Shown here: positions 7,976-19,740 of the stretch, in pieces
Layout of the letters: every line of letters starts with the position of its first letter
How positions within the stretch are numbered: the first letter of the stretch is position 1
Origin: Luteococcus peritonei
GTDB taxonomy: Bacteria > Actinomycetota > Actinomycetes > Propionibacteriales > Propionibacteriaceae
Length of the DNA: 64,000 nucleotides
Direction: 5' to 3'
Assembly (NCBI RefSeq): GCF_039526385.1
Contig: NZ_BAAAIX010000027.1
Span: 1 to 64,000, forward strand
Translations under genes and position numbers: made by a program
The notes under the pieces: generated by a model
Database searches by the model: none
Told to the model about the DNA's origin: nothing
The model's input: the letters and a program-made list of their open reading frames with translations, nothing else

Positions 7976-10243
7976 GTGAGCACCAGTGAGCCCAAGGGGC
8001 AGAACCTCGACCCCGCGCCCGCCGTCAGCGAAGCCGTCCCGGAGGCCATCGGCCTCGAGGACGTGATGCCGGAGATCAGCTTCGAGCAGCAGCGCTTCGC
8101 CGCCCGGCCGCCGGTCTTCCGGCCCCGCGCCAGCCGTCGCAACGGCAAGCACGGCAGCAACCCGCTGGCCCCGCCCTTCGAGGCCGACGGTCGCAATGCC
8201 GCCTACGTGTCCTGGCTCGAGGAGCAGTCCATGCTCAAGGACGCCACCACACTGGCCCGCCAGCTCGCCGGCACCCACCTGATGTGGGTCAACCCCTACT
8301 CGCAGCCGGACCCGCGCGCCGCGGTGCAGACCGCCTCGGTCTGGTTCACCGCCTACCCGATCAGCATGATCGTCGAGCCCGGCCAGTCCTTCCTGGGAGC
8401 GCTCGGTTCCGAGGCGCTGTGGGAGGCCTTCAGTGAGGTCGGCATCGACGCCGTGCACACCGGCCCGGTCAAGCTGGCCGGTGGCCTGGACGGCTGGAAG
8501 CCGACTCCCAGCATCGACGGCCACTTCGACCGCATCTCCATGGCGATGGACCCCGCCTTCGGCACCGAGGAGGAGTTCCGCACCATGTGCGAGGTGGCTG
8601 CCAAGCACCACGGCACCATCATCGACGACATCATCCCCGGCCACACCGGCAAGGGCGCGGACTTCCGCCTGGCCGAGCTGAACTACGGTGACTACCCCGG
8701 CATCTACCACATGGTGGACATCCCCGAGGAGGCCTGGCACCTGCTGCCCGACGTCCCCAAGGGACGCGATGCGGTCAACCTGGACCCGGCCGCCGAGCGT
8801 GCCCTGGCCGAGGCCGGCTACATCATCGGTGAGCTGCAGCGCGTGATCTTCTACGAGCCGGGCGTGAAGGAGACCAACTGGTCGGTCACTCCCCCGATCC
8901 ACGACCACACCGGCAAGCTGCGCCGCTGGGTCTACCTGCACTACTTCAAGGAGGGCCAGCCCTCCGTCAACTGGCTCGACCCCACCTTCGCCGGCATGCG
9001 CCTGGTGATGGGCGACGCCCTGCACTCCCTGCTCGACCTCGGCTCGGGCGGTCTGCGCCTGGATGCCAACGGCTTCCTGGGCGTCGAGAAGTCCGTCGGC
9101 GAGGCCCCGGCCTGGTCCGAGGGCCACCCGCTCAGCCAGGCCGCCAACCAGCTGATCGGCTCCATGGTGCGCAAGGTGGGCGGCTTCACCTTCCAGGAGC
9201 TGAACCTGGGCATCGACGACATCAAGAACACCGGCAGCGTCGGCCCCGACCTCAGCTACGACTTCGTCACCCGCCCCGCCTACCAGTACGCCATGGCCAC
9301 CGGTGACACCGAGTTCCTGCGCCTCACCCTCAAGGAGGCCGCCAGGACCGGTATCGACCAGGCCTCCCTGGTGCACGCGCTGCAGAACCACGACGAGCTC
9401 ACCTACGAGCTGGTCCACTTCGCGAACAACCACCGCGAGGAGGTCTACGAACTCGACGGCAAGACCTGGACCGGTGCCGCCATGGCCGAGCACATCCGCC
9501 AGACCCTGCGCGACACCATCACCGGCGAGGCCGGCCCCTACAACGCCGTCTTCACCCAGAACGGCATCGCCTGCACCACCGCCTCGATCATCGCGGCCAC
9601 GCTGGGCATCACCGACCTGGCCGAGATCAGCGACGCCGACGTCAAGAAGATCGCCAACGCCCACCTGCTGCTGGCCATGTACAACGCCTGGCAGCCGGGT
9701 GTCTTCGCGCTGTCCGGCTGGGACCTGGTGGGGGCCCTGCCCGTGGACCGCTCCCAGGTGGCCCGCCTGATCAGCACCGGTGACACCCGCTGGATCGAGC
9801 GTGGCGCCTACGACCTGCTGGGCTCCAATGCGGAGGCCGACTCCTCGGCCGCCGGCATGCCCAAGGCCACCGCCCTGTACGGCGCCCTGCCCGAACAGCT
9901 CAAGAGCGCCAACTCCTTCGCCAGCCGCCTGGCGCAGGTGCTCAAGGTGCGCAAGCGCAACGGCATCGCCTCCGGCGAGCTGATCGACGTGCCCGACGTG
10001 CCGCACCGCTCCATGCTGATCCTGGTCAACCGTCTCGAGATCGGCGCCATCCAGATCACGGCGCTGAACTTCGGCAACGACAAGATCACCGGACGCGTGC
10101 AGTCCGAGCACATCCCGGCCGGGCGGGTCTTCGACCTGTCCACCCGCAAGAAGGTGGACAACGTCGACGACCTGGGCGGCTTCACCGTCACCCTGCCCGC
10201 CTTCGGCGGCCTGGCCATGATCGTGCGCGAGCCCACCAACTGA
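7976..10243 (+). CDS. treS: GH13 trehalose synthase-type enzyme (maltose alpha-D-glucosyltransferase)
   Basis: 755 residues. This GH13 alpha-amylase-family enzyme has an intact catalytic set: nucleophile D363 in GLRLDANGF, acid E408 in FQELN, and D473 in QNHDE. Family members of this form interconvert maltose and trehalose by intramolecular transglycosylation in the cytosol. It is longer than the usual 590-residue actinobacterial TreS and has a distinct N-terminal region, resembling the GH13_33 (Pseudomonas stutzeri) type; that subfamily call is from memory. Trehalose is a known stress and storage sugar in propionibacteria. The start is GTG 7976, seven nt after TAGATT; in-frame ATG 7937 lies upstream of that promoter. 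A terminator follows. Confidence 0.7.
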   Translation: MSTSEPKGQNLDPAPAVSEAVPEAIGLEDVMPEISFEQQRFAARPPVFRPRASRRNGKHGSNPLAPPFEADGRNAAYVSWLEEQSMLKDATTLARQLAGTHLMWVNPYSQPDPRAAVQTASVWFTAYPISMIVEPGQSFLGALGSEALWEAFSEVGIDAVHTGPVKLAGGLDGWKPTPSIDGHFDRISMAMDPAFGTEEEFRTMCEVAAKHHGTIIDDIIPGHTGKGADFRLAELNYGDYPGIYHMVDIPEEAWHLLPDVPKGRDAVNLDPAAERALAEAGYIIGELQRVIFYEPGVKETNWSVTPPIHDHTGKLRRWVYLHYFKEGQPSVNWLDPTFAGMRLVMGDALHSLLDLGSGGLRLDANGFLGVEKSVGEAPAWSEGHPLSQAANQLIGSMVRKVGGFTFQELNLGIDDIKNTGSVGPDLSYDFVTRPAYQYAMATGDTEFLRLTLKEAARTGIDQASLVHALQNHDELTYELVHFANNHREEVYELDGKTWTGAAMAEHIRQTLRDTITGEAGPYNAVFTQNGIACTTASIIAATLGITDLAEISDADVKKIANAHLLLAMYNAWQPGVFALSGWDLVGALPVDRSQVARLISTGDTRWIERGAYDLLGSNAEADSSAAGMPKATALYGALPEQLKSANSFASRLAQVLKVRKRNGIASGELIDVPDVPHRSMLILVNRLEIGAIQITALNFGNDKITGRVQSEHIPAGRVFDLSTRKKVDNVDDLGGFTVTLPAFGGLAMIVREPTN

Positions 10244-10278
10244 GCACTGCCCGTCGCGGCCGTCGGCTGGGACGACGA

Positions 10279-10312
10279 GGCCCCGGTCTCCCCCGCGCGG
10301 GAGGCCGGGGCC
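10279..10312. terminator. Bidirectional terminator
   Basis: GGCCCCGG (10279-10286) pairs with CCGGGGCC (10305-10312), with an inner CTCCC/GGGAG stem. TTCATT follows on the plus strand. It lies between the convergent GH13 and ligase genes. Confidence 0.75.
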
Positions 10313-10331
10313 TTCATTGCTCCTGGGGGCA

Positions 10332-11279
10332 TCAGCCCTCGCCGAGCGCCACCTCGGCCGGGGTCAGGTCGTCGCGCCAGCCACGCCAGACCGGGTGGCG
10401 CAACCGGCCCTGGGCGGTGCGCTGGCCGTAGCTGACCTCGCCCACCAGGACGGGTTCCACCCAGGTGTTCTCGCGCGCCTCGAGCGGGCGCACGTTGGCC
10501 ACATCCGGGTTGGTGGCCCGCTGCAGCGGCCGCAGCCGGGCCACGGCGTCGTCCAGCATGGCGTCGGTGAAACCGCTGCCCGCGCTGCCCACGCACTGCA
10601 GCCGGCCGGTGGCGTCGGGGACGGCCACCAGCAGTGAGCCGATGGTGCGCGAGCGCGCCCCGCTCCCCCGCTTCCAGCCCACCACCACGACCTCCTGGGT
10701 CCAGAAGTTCTTCACCTTCAGCCAGGCCTCGGTGCGTCGGCCCGGCTGGTAGGTGCTGGTGGCGCGCTTGGCGATCAGGCCCTCCAGCCTGAGCTGCCGG
10801 CTGGCCGCCAGGGCCAGCTCGCCCTCGTCGCCGAAGGTGGTGGGCACGTGGACATTCCCGCTGCCCTCGCCCAGCAGCCCCTCCAGCAGTTCGCGCCGCT
10901 CCAGGTAGGGCAGGTGCAGCAGGCTGTTGCCGTCCAGGTGCAGCAGGTCGAAGGCCATGAAGTGCGCCGGGCGGTTGCCGGACTGCCCGTGGTTCTGCAG
11001 GGCCTCGAAGTCGCTGCGGCCGTCGGGCAGCAGGGCGACGATCTCGCCGTCGACGATCGCCTTATGACCGGCCAGCAGGCCGTCCAGTTCGCCCAGCTCC
11101 GGGTAGGTGGCCGCCAGGTCGAGTCCGCCGCGGCTGCGCAGCACCAGCCCGCCCTCGCGAGGACGACGGGCCAGGGCGCGGTAGCCGTCCCACTTCACCT
11201 CGAAGTGCCAGCCGGGCTGCCGCACGACGTCGTCGGAGCCCAGGGTGGCCAGCATCGGTGCCAGCTCGGGCAGGCTCAC
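10332..11279 (-). CDS. ATP-dependent DNA ligase, single-domain (LigC/LigD-like)
   Basis: 315 residues. The nucleotidyl-transfer motif EVKWDGYR places the adenylated lysine at K29. Later motifs DGEIVAL, LEGLIAKR and WLKVKN complete the ligase core, followed by an OB-fold. There is no polymerase or nuclease domain, so it matches the stand-alone ligases related to the LigD ligase domain. In mycobacteria such enzymes act in end-joining or base-excision repair. The start is GTG 11279, overlapping the TGA of the upstream membrane-protein gene by 4 nt, so translation is likely coupled. Last gene of a three-gene operon with marR. Confidence 0.85.
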   Translation of the reverse strand: MSLPELAPMLATLGSDDVVRQPGWHFEVKWDGYRALARRPREGGLVLRSRGGLDLAATYPELGELDGLLAGHKAIVDGEIVALLPDGRSDFEALQNHGQSGNRPAHFMAFDLLHLDGNSLLHLPYLERRELLEGLLGEGSGNVHVPTTFGDEGELALAASRQLRLEGLIAKRATSTYQPGRRTEAWLKVKNFWTQEVVVVGWKRGSGARSRTIGSLLVAVPDATGRLQCVGSAGSGFTDAMLDDAVARLRPLQRATNPDVANVRPLEARENTWVEPVLVGEVSYGQRTAQGRLRHPVWRGWRDDLTPAEVALGEG

Positions 11280-11686
11280 GTGGCCCCCATCCCCGCCAGC
11301 ATCATGATCGCCAGGATCGGGGCGCAGGCCGCGAGCGCGATCGCCCAGGCGCCGGATCGGTAGCCGGTGGCCGAGCGCCACAACCGGATGCCCGCCACCA
11401 GGCCCACCAGGCAGAGCACCGCGGCCAGGCCGAACAGTCCGAGCCCCACCTGCATCTGCAGCAGTGGCACCCGGGTGGCCTCGGTGCGTGGGATGGCGTC
11501 CATCGGCGGGATGTCACCGGGCAGCCGCGCGATGCCCAGGTAGCCGGTGAAGAAGGTCAGGCAGGCAGCAGCCGTGGCCAGCACGCCCAGCGCGGCGGTG
11601 ACGACCGCCCATCGTCCGCCGCTGCCGTCGGCGGAGGGCATCTCCCCGGATCCCTGCTCGCTCGGCCAGGTGGTGGTCTCGCTCAT
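11276..11686 (-). CDS. Small membrane protein, unknown function
   Basis: 136 residues. A polar N-terminal stretch of about 30 residues precedes three hydrophobic segments (about 33-55, 75-97 and 105-130). Not recognised as a named family. It sits 4 nt after the MarR regulator and overlaps the ligase start by 4 nt, so the three genes form one transcript. ATG 11686 is used; an upstream in-frame start would overlap marR. Its role is unknown. Confidence 0.65.
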   Translation of the reverse strand: MSETTTWPSEQGSGEMPSADGSGGRWAVVTAALGVLATAAACLTFFTGYLGIARLPGDIPPMDAIPRTEATRVPLLQMQVGLGLFGLAAVLCLVGLVAGIRLWRSATGYRSGAWAIALAACAPILAIMMLAGMGAT

Positions 11687-11690
11687 CGGC

Positions 11691-12194
11691 TCATGCCTCG
11701 TTCCCGTCCAGGTGCCAGGTGCTGCGCGGCTCGAAGCCCAGGTTCGCGGCGATGGTGGTGAGCACCCGCCCCAGGTCACGCACGTCGCGCTCGTCGAGCC
11801 CGTTGAAGACTAGTCGCTGCACCAGCTCGATGTGCTGCGGCGCGGCGGCCGCCATCTCCTCGAGTCCCTGCTCGGTGGCCACCACCCAGGCGCCGCGTCC
11901 GTCGCCCTGCACCCGTTCCCGGGTCACCAGGCCGCGTCCCTGCATCCGGGTGACGTGGTGCGAGACGCGGCTGCGTTCCCAGGCCAACGCCTCGGCCAGC
12001 TCCACCAGCCGGAGCCGGCAGCCCGGCGCCTCATGGAGGTGGACCAGGACGTCGAAGTCCTGGAAGGACATGGCGCTGTCGGCCTGCAGCTGCCGGTTCA
12101 TGTCGCTGGGCAGCTGGGCCATCAGCACCAGCAGCAGGCGCCAGACCAACTGTTGATCGGCGTCCAGCCACTGCCGGTCGAAGGGTTGCTGCAT
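11691..12194 (-). CDS. MarR-family transcriptional regulator
   Basis: 167 residues. Winged-helix MarR fold: N-terminal dimer helix, recognition region LAEALAWERSRVSHHVTRMQ near residues 66-85, and the GRGLVTRE wing. MarR proteins repress nearby genes and respond to small phenolic or oxidising ligands. It heads the operon with a membrane protein and the DNA ligase, so autoregulation of the operon is plausible. TAGCAT lies 6 nt before its ATG. Confidence 0.85.
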   Translation of the reverse strand: MQQPFDRQWLDADQQLVWRLLLVLMAQLPSDMNRQLQADSAMSFQDFDVLVHLHEAPGCRLRLVELAEALAWERSRVSHHVTRMQGRGLVTRERVQGDGRGAWVVATEQGLEEMAAAAPQHIELVQRLVFNGLDERDVRDLGRVLTTIAANLGFEPRSTWHLDGNEA

Positions 12195-12200
12195 GGCGTC

Positions 12201-12206
12201 ATGCTA
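12201..12206 (-). promoter_or_regulatory. Leaderless -10 (TAGCAT)
   Basis: On the minus strand TAGCAT is followed by 6 nt and ATG 12194 (marR). Confidence 0.5.
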
Positions 12207-12259
12207 GCCAGCGGCCCAAGCCTGGACCCGGACGGTCCAGCCCTTCCGGTCCACCCCAC

Positions 12260-12265
12260 TAGGAT
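12260..12265 (+). promoter_or_regulatory. Leaderless -10 (TAGGAT)
   Basis: TAGGAT followed by 7 nt and ATG 12273 (DUF1304 gene); divergent from marR. Confidence 0.5.
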
Positions 12266-12272
12266 GCTCGTC

Positions 12273-12653
12273 ATGACCACCCTCGCCTTCGTGCTGCTCG
12301 CCCTCGCCGCCGTCCTGCACGTCTACATCTGCTGGATCGAGACCGTGGCCTGGGACAGCGACCGGACCCGGGCCACTTTCGGCATCGCGAACCGCGAGGA
12401 CTCGCTCACCACCCGCCCGCTGGCCTTCAACCAGGGCTTCTACAACCTCTTCCTGGCGATCGGCGTCGTGGTCGGCCTGCTGCTGCAGACCAGCTCGCAC
12501 GAGTCCTTCGGGCGTGGCCTGGTGTGGATGGGTGCAGGCTCCATGGTGGCCGCCGCGCTCGTGCTGCTGCTCAGCGACCGCAGCAAGCTGCGGCCCGCGC
12601 TGATGCAGATGACCCTGCCGCTGCTCGGCCTGCTGGCCTGGCTGCTGGCCTGA
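12273..12653 (+). CDS. DUF1304-family membrane protein
   Basis: 126 residues with four hydrophobic segments. It begins with a hydrophobic helix and HVYICWIETVAW, and has the family's FNQGFYNLFLAIG motif near residues 53-65. DUF1304 proteins are small inner-membrane proteins without a proven function. It is divergent from the marR operon across a 78-nt gap holding both -10 elements, so MarR might control it too. That is inference. Confidence 0.75.
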   Translation: MTTLAFVLLALAAVLHVYICWIETVAWDSDRTRATFGIANREDSLTTRPLAFNQGFYNLFLAIGVVVGLLLQTSSHESFGRGLVWMGAGSMVAAALVLLLSDRSKLRPALMQMTLPLLGLLAWLLA

Positions 12654-12685
12654 GCCGCCCCGACCTCCCCGTCACAGGCGACGCG

Positions 12686-12865
12686 TCAGTCCCGACCGCC
12701 CGACAGCCCCAGGGTGCCGATCACGCCCACCAGGATCCCGGCGAAGAAGGCGGGCATCATGAAGCGGATCCGCCAGATCGTCACCTGCAGCCCCTGCCAG
12801 GCGAACCAGACGCCCATCAGGCACAGGATGAGCGCGATCAGGCCGAGTGCGGTGGACTGCTTCAT
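12686..12865 (-). CDS. 59-residue membrane protein
   Basis: Short gene of 59 codons. Starts MKQSTALGLI and ends LGLSGGRD. Two hydrophobic helices (about 6-27 and 34-55) are separated by a short loop with QVTIWRIR. It has high third-position GC, ATG, a clean TGA, and TAGTCT 6 nt before the start, like its neighbours. It lies between the DUF1304 gene and the oleate hydratase terminator. No family recognised. Confidence 0.6.
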   Translation of the reverse strand: MKQSTALGLIALILCLMGVWFAWQGLQVTIWRIRFMMPAFFAGILVGVIGTLGLSGGRD

Positions 12866-12871
12866 GCGCCA

Positions 12872-12877
12872 AGACTA
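12872..12877 (-). promoter_or_regulatory. Leaderless -10 (TAGTCT)
   Basis: Minus-strand TAGTCT followed by 6 nt and ATG 12865 (59-residue membrane protein). Confidence 0.45.
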
Positions 12878-12890
12878 GGCGTGCCGGGCC

Positions 12891-12919
12891 GCCCGGGGCG
12901 GGTGCGACCCGCCCCGGGC
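12891..12919 (-). terminator. Terminator after the oleate hydratase pseudogene
   Basis: 13-bp GC-rich perfect stem (12891-12903 with 12907-12919) and a 3-nt loop, 11 nt past the stop on the minus strand. No T-run. Confidence 0.6.
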
Positions 12920-12929
12920 CCCGACGCTC

Positions 12930-14511
12930 TCAGACCACCTGGTGGCGCTCCAGCAGCTCGCCCACCACGGTGCCTGCCAGACGGCGGCGGAGCGGTCCTG
13001 GCAGCCAGAACTTCTTCCCGTCGCGCATCCGCACCGTCGCCTCGAGCAGGGCTCGCACGTCATAGGTGCTGGCCCAGACCTCCGGTACGCCGCGCTCCAC
13101 GTCGAGCAGGGTGTAGACCGCCTCCATGGCGGTACGCACCGAGTACTCGGTGGTGAGGATGGTGTCGCGCTCGGTCTCGGCGAACTGCCCCAGGAAGGCG
13201 AAGTTCACGCAGCCCTGGGGCACGACGTCGGGACGGTCCCCGGCACGACGGGGCAGGAAGAAGCTGGTGATGAAGGGCATCATGCAGGGCAGCCAGGTGG
13301 TCGACCGGGCCGGGAGATCGGCGATCTGGTCGACGGGAACGCCCAGGTGGTACAGCCACTCCTGCGCGATCTCCTCGCCGGTGCACTCCCGCATCGGCTT
13401 GGGCACGAAGTCCCCGGGCCGGTCGGTGAACAGGCCGTAGATCCAGACCACGGACTGCTCGGGCGACTGGCTGCGGAAGTGCGGCTGGCGGTGTGGTGCA
13501 GAAGGCGTCGGGGCGCCCGAAGGACGGGTCCTGACGCGCGATGTTGCGCCACAGGCTCCACACGCCGCGCTCACGGATCTCGGCGTCGAGGACCGGTGCG
13601 GTGTGGTGGTCGCCCCAGCTCGTGTTTTCCACGCAGGAGCCGTTGGTGACGAAGACCAGCTGGTTCTCGTCGAGGTCCACGCCGCCGGGTCGGCCCTGCT
13701 GCAGCCACTCGATGCGACGGGCCACCTTGCGCCGGGCCGTGATGTCGAAGACCACGTTGGGGACGCGGGTGTCGTAGACGAAGTTGACCCCATGCTGCTG
13801 CAGCCAGCTCACCATGGGCAGGATGAGGCTCTCGTACTGGTTGTACCTGGTGAACTTCAGGGCGCTGAAGTCGGGCAGGCCGCCGATGTGGTGCACGAAG
13901 CGCTGCAGGCAGAGCTTCATCTCCAGGGCGCTGTGCCAGTCCTCGAAGGCGAACATGGTGCGCCAGTAGAGCCAGAAGTTGGACTCGAAGAAGTCCGGGA
14001 TCAGCACGTCGACGATCCGCTGGCCCTCCAGGTCCTGGTTGCGGGTCAGGAAGAGCTTCATCAGGCTGCGCTGCGCCTTGTCGCTGAGCGTGAAGGTGCC
14101 GTCGGTGCGCCCGTCCTGGCCGCGGTCCATGGTGGCTCGCGTCAAGGAGTAGTTCGGGTCGTCCTTGTTGAGCCAGTAGAACTCGTCGAGCACGGATGCG
14201 CCCTCGGTCTCCAGCGACGGAATGGAGCGGAACAGGTCCCACAGGCACTCGAAGTGGTTCTCCATCTCGCGGCCGCCGCGGATCTTGAAGCCCTTGGCCG
14301 GATCCTCGATCCCGTCGCAGGCGCCCTCGGGCAGCGACATGGCCTCCAGGATGGTGATCCGACGTGGGTCCATCTGCGCGTCGCGGACGAGGAAGACCGC
14401 GGCTGCCAGTGAGGCGAGACCCGCCCCCACGATCCAGGCCTGCTTCTGCTCCACGCCGGCCGGCTTGCGCGGGCGGGCGAAGGCTTCGTAGTTTCCGTTG
14501 CTGTGGTACAT
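12930..14511 (-). pseudogene. ohyA: Oleate hydratase (myosin-cross-reactive antigen), disrupted
   Basis: The N-terminal two thirds are intact in one frame from ATG 14511 (RBS AGGAGG): MYHSNGNYEAFARP, a Rossmann GAGLAS motif, GGREMENHFECLWD, and onward to RQDPSFGRPDAFC. The C-terminal third is in another frame: HRQPHFRSQSPEQ, VVWIYGLF, EWLYHLGVPVDQI, FAETERDTILTTEYS, to the stop at 12930. At the join (about 13494-13497) roughly 55-60 residues normally between these blocks are absent and the frame changes. So a deletion of some 170 nt has inactivated it, unless it is an assembly artefact. Intact enzymes hydrate oleate to 10-hydroxystearate using FAD. Upstream is an AT-rich promoter region with an imperfect palindrome. 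Confidence 0.8.
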
Positions 14512-14548
14512 GACTCCTCCTGGGGTCCGGACGATGTCTTGTTTTCAC

Positions 14549-14567
14549 ACTTAACAGTGCAATTAGT
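14549..14567. promoter_or_regulatory. Imperfect palindrome in AT-rich promoter region
   Basis: A 19-nt sequence ACTTAACAGTGCAATTAGT, outer arms ACTnA/TnAGT, lies between the divergent oleate hydratase and DUF1697 genes in a locally AT-rich patch. It could be a regulator site for the former. Confidence 0.25.
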
Positions 14568-14609
14568 CGCCTGTGGCTCGGGGTCGACGAAGCGCACCCT
14601 GCGCTCCCC

Positions 14610-14615
14610 TAGGCT
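14610..14615 (+). promoter_or_regulatory. Leaderless -10 (TAGGCT)
   Basis: TAGGCT followed by 7 nt and ATG 14623 (DUF1697 gene). Confidence 0.5.
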
Positions 14616-14622
14616 CATGGCC

Positions 14623-15171
14623 ATGCCCACCCACGTCGTCCTGCTGCGCGGCATCAATGTCGGCGGCCGGCACAAGCTCCCGATGGCCCAGCTGCGCGCC
14701 GACCTCGAGCAGGCGGGCCTGCACGTTGTGGCCAGCTACATCCAGAGCGGCAACCTGGTGCTGGACACTGAGCTGGACGAGGTCGGCGTGGCCGAGCTGG
14801 TGCGCCGGGCGGCCGAGGCCCGCACCGACTTCCCGGTGCCAGCGCTCGCCATCGAGGCGACGAGCTTCCGGCAGCTGCTGGCCGACAACCCCTTCACCCC
14901 CGCCGAACCCAAGCTGGAGCACGTCGTCGTGCTGCCCGCCCCGCTCGACGAGCAACGGCGGGTCCGCCTCACCGAACTGGCCGCGGGCGACGACTCCCCC
15001 AGCGAGCTGGTACTCGGCGATCGGGTGGTCTACCTGCACCATCCGCAGGGGCTGATGGCCAGCAGGCTGGCCGGTCGTGCCATGGCGCTGCTGGAGGACG
15101 GAACGGCCCGCAACCTGGCCACGATGGTGGCCTTGGAGCGCATGCTCGACGGACTCCCGCCACGTGGCTGA
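14623..15171 (+). CDS. DUF1697 family protein
   Basis: 182 residues. The opening MPTHVVLLRGINVGGRHKLP and the following SYIQSGNLVLDT are the hallmark of DUF1697, a soluble ferredoxin-like fold family of unknown function. Full family length. ATG 14623 is chosen over ATG 14617 because TAGGCT lies 7 nt before it. Single-gene unit, divergent from the oleate hydratase pseudogene. Confidence 0.85.
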   Translation: MPTHVVLLRGINVGGRHKLPMAQLRADLEQAGLHVVASYIQSGNLVLDTELDEVGVAELVRRAAEARTDFPVPALAIEATSFRQLLADNPFTPAEPKLEHVVVLPAPLDEQRRVRLTELAAGDDSPSELVLGDRVVYLHHPQGLMASRLAGRAMALLEDGTARNLATMVALERMLDGLPPRG

Positions 15172-15332
15172 GGCCACCACGAGCTGGGCTGTGCTGGGCC
15201 ACTCCAGGACCCGAAGCTGAAAAAGAACCAAGAGCCGTACCGCCCGAACATGAGATCTTCTCAGGAAATGGGTACTGTCCTCTCAGATATTCAGTCGCCG
15301 ACCGGCGGCACCGCCTGACCCAGGAGTACCCC

Positions 15333-16088
15333 TTGACCGAGACCACCGTGGACCGCCGCTCCCTGCTGCGCCTGGCCGGGCTGGCCGCCGGCGGCAGCGC
15401 CCTGGCCGCCGCCGGGCTCGCCGCCCCCACTGCCGAGGCCGCCAGCGTGGTGCGCGCCACCGGAAGCGTCTACGTCCGCTCCGGCGCCAGCTCCTCCACC
15501 CGCGCCCTGGGCGTGCTGCGCAAGGGCCAGGCGGTGACCGTGGCCGGCGCCGTGCGCAACGGCAAGTGGCAGCCGGTCCGCTTCAACGGCCGTCTGGGTT
15601 ATGTCTCCACCAGGTACCTGACCCGCGCCGCCGTGGCCACCGCCGCCGCCCGCCCCGTGGTCAAGCAGGCGGCCCGTCGCGTCGCCACCCCGGCTCGGGG
15701 CTACGCCTCGCTGCCGATGGTGAGCCGCCCCTCGATGCCGCGTGGCGTCACCTCCCGCGGCGCCGCCGTGGGCCGCGAGGTGCGTGTCGCCTTCCCGCAG
15801 GTGGCCACCATGCTGGGCCACCGCAATGACCCCGGCTCTGACCACGGCAGCGGCCGTGCCGTGGACATCATGCTGCCCGGCAACTACCGCGGCGCCGCAC
15901 AGCAGGCCCTGGGCCAGGCCATCGCCGACCACCTGCGCGCCCATGCCGGCCGCCTGGGCATCACCTACGTGATCTGGAACCAGCACATCTGGAGCGTCCA
16001 GCGCGCCTCCGAGGGCTGGCGTCGGATGTCCAACCGCGGCAGCGACAACGCCAACCACAAGAACCACGTGCACGTCAGCGTCCGCTGA
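15333..16088 (+). CDS. Exported SH3 / M15-like (ARB_07466-type) cell-wall protein
   Basis: 251 residues. A Tat-type signal (DRRSLLRLAGLAAG, twin Arg at 8-9, cleavage near APTAEA) sends it out folded. A bacterial SH3 domain at about 38-95 (VYVRSGASSSTRALG, GYVSTRYL) suggests wall binding. After an Ala/Arg linker comes a C-terminal domain with DHGSGRAVDIM and HKNHVHVSV, the metal-ligand pattern of M15-like/ARB_07466 domains. Substrate and peptidase activity are unproven. The start is TTG 15333 after CAGGAG (15321-15326). Upstream lie TGAGA-TCT-TCTCA (15251-15263) and a TACTGT -10 candidate (15273-15278). A strong hairpin follows. Confidence 0.75.
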   Translation: MTETTVDRRSLLRLAGLAAGGSALAAAGLAAPTAEAASVVRATGSVYVRSGASSSTRALGVLRKGQAVTVAGAVRNGKWQPVRFNGRLGYVSTRYLTRAAVATAAARPVVKQAARRVATPARGYASLPMVSRPSMPRGVTSRGAAVGREVRVAFPQVATMLGHRNDPGSDHGSGRAVDIMLPGNYRGAAQQALGQAIADHLRAHAGRLGITYVIWNQHIWSVQRASEGWRRMSNRGSDNANHKNHVHVSVR

Positions 16089-16101
16089 CCCGGCACCACC
16101 C

Positions 16102-16130
16102 GGACCCCGCAGCCATCGGCTGCGGGGTCC
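16102..16130 (+). terminator. Hairpin terminator
   Basis: 13-bp perfect stem (16102-16114 with 16118-16130), 3-nt loop, followed by TTCG; 13 nt past the SH3-protein stop. Confidence 0.7.
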
Positions 16131-16214
16131 TTCGCATCCGCGCGCCCACCAGCCGTAACGCATCCGCAACGTGGGCGTGGGCATGCCTGTTCGCTGCTGT
16201 GGCAGGGTGGCGGG

Positions 16215-19718
<3,504 letters not shown>

Positions 19719-19725
19719 GGACCAC

Positions 19726-19731
19726 TAGGGT
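19726..19731 (+). promoter_or_regulatory. Candidate internal -10 (TAGGGT)
   Basis: TAGGGT 9 nt before ATG 19741 (3 nt before GTG 19735); could give the ATP-grasp/alpha-E gene its own leaderless transcript. Confidence 0.35.
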
Positions 19732-19740
19732 CTTGTGCCG

